In this document: positions 5,711 through 5,936 of the stretch, one piece after another
Position numbering within the stretch: the stretch's first letter is position 1
Layout of the letters: every line of letters starts with the position of its first letter
Assembly (NCBI GenBank): GCA_023389275.1
Contig: JAEWEN010000109.1
Location: 1 to 5,936 of the forward strand
Source: Bacillota bacterium
GTDB lineage: Bacteria; Bacillota; Clostridia; Clostridiales; Caloramatoraceae
Direction: 5' to 3'
Length of the DNA: 5,936 bases
Made by a program: the position numbers and the translations under genes
Notes under the pieces: generated by a model
What the model saw: only the letters and a program-made list of their open reading frames with translations
Databases searched by the model: none
Told to the model about the DNA's origin: nothing

Positions 5711-5936
5711 ATTAAACTAACACTTGAAGGTGCTGAGTTTAATACATCATGTGCTGCAAACTATGTGCGTCAAAGCATTATGCAAACTTCTAACATTGTG
5801 ATCTTACTTAAACAAAAATGACATTTAACATAAGAGCTTTAAATGGTGTTTCTATTTATAGAGATACTTTAGAATTTAGAATTGAAGGAATGGCTACTAA
5901 TTCTCAAGTACCATTAATAGTAAAAATTCCAATTCA
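5711..5936 (+). pseudogene. Unrecognised gene, split by a frame change and cut by the right edge
   Basis: Behind GGTGGAGG (5693-5700) a frame opens at ATT 5711 and runs 36 codons (beginning IKLTLEGAEFNTS, ending ILLKQK) to TGA 5819-5821. A second frame starts at the overlapping ATG 5818 and stays open for 39 codons to the window end (MTFNIRALNGVSIYRD, later EFRIEGMATNSQ and PLIVKIPI). The ATG has no ribosome binding site, and its frame has a TAA at 5809-5811. The junction lies in a run of five A (5814-5818); one additional A would join the two parts into a single frame (KQK-MTFNIR). The alternating polar/hydrophobic second part looks like a beta-rich domain. I do not recognise the family. It could be a pseudogene, a sequencing error, or two coupled genes with an ATGA overlap. 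Confidence 0.5.

Noticed and set aside
5812..5822. Programmed -1 frameshifting at the A5 run
   Set aside because: The context ACAAAAA is not a classic XXXYYYZ heptamer for the zero frame and no downstream stem-loop is evident; homopolymer loss is simpler.
1..5936. Search for tRNA, rRNA, CRISPR arrays, transposase genes and long terminal repeats
   Set aside because: No spaced repeats, cloverleaf-like GC-rich segments or transposase motifs were seen on either strand by eye.

Overview
The window is very AT-rich. Its genes have strong Shine-Dalgarno sites (GGAGG or AAAGGAG), frequent TTG and GTG starts, and A/T-ending codons. Together with the protein families present, this points to a low-GC Firmicute, most likely a Clostridium. 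That assignment comes from composition and protein style, not from a search.

Left part, minus strand (1-852): the 5' two thirds of a ClpP-family serine protease gene runs off the left edge. It has a clear sigma-A type promoter (TTGAAT, 17 bp, TATAAT) and its own ribosome binding site. Upstream of it on the same strand is a small membrane protein with a four-cysteine zinc-ribbon-like tail. A 124-bp divergent region (853-976) with a perfect 8-bp dyad separates these from the plus-strand genes.

Central part, plus strand (977-4154): an intact CPBP-family intramembrane metalloprotease, a GNAT acetyltransferase, a four-helix membrane protein, a two-helix 57-residue membrane protein, a second GNAT acetyltransferase, and a second, smaller CPBP protease split by a frameshift. 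The order CPBP-GNAT-TM-TM-GNAT-CPBP is roughly symmetrical by family, although the paired members are not close copies. The first four genes are tightly spaced and could be one transcript. The sequence does not show what they act on; CPBP proteins in Firmicutes are often membrane proteases or bacteriocin-immunity-like proteins.

Right part, plus strand (4155-5936): this region is decaying. An M28-type zinc aminopeptidase lipoprotein survives as three out-of-frame scraps (signal peptide, DNASG/EE core, C-terminal tail) behind an intact ribosome binding site but an ATT in place of the start codon. It runs into a 112-residue ORF that looks like the C-terminal domain of a secreted protein that lost its front end. 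An intact membrane-anchored protein of 263 residues with a DUF3139-like domain follows. At the right edge is an unrecognised gene that again begins at ATT behind a good ribosome binding site and is split by a frame change at a run of five A.

Overall this looks like a chromosomal accessory region of small envelope genes undergoing gene loss. No mobile element, tRNA, rRNA or CRISPR array was seen. I found no convincing new defence or biosynthetic system. The best leads are the CPBP/GNAT/small-membrane-protein cluster and the repeated pattern of broken genes.
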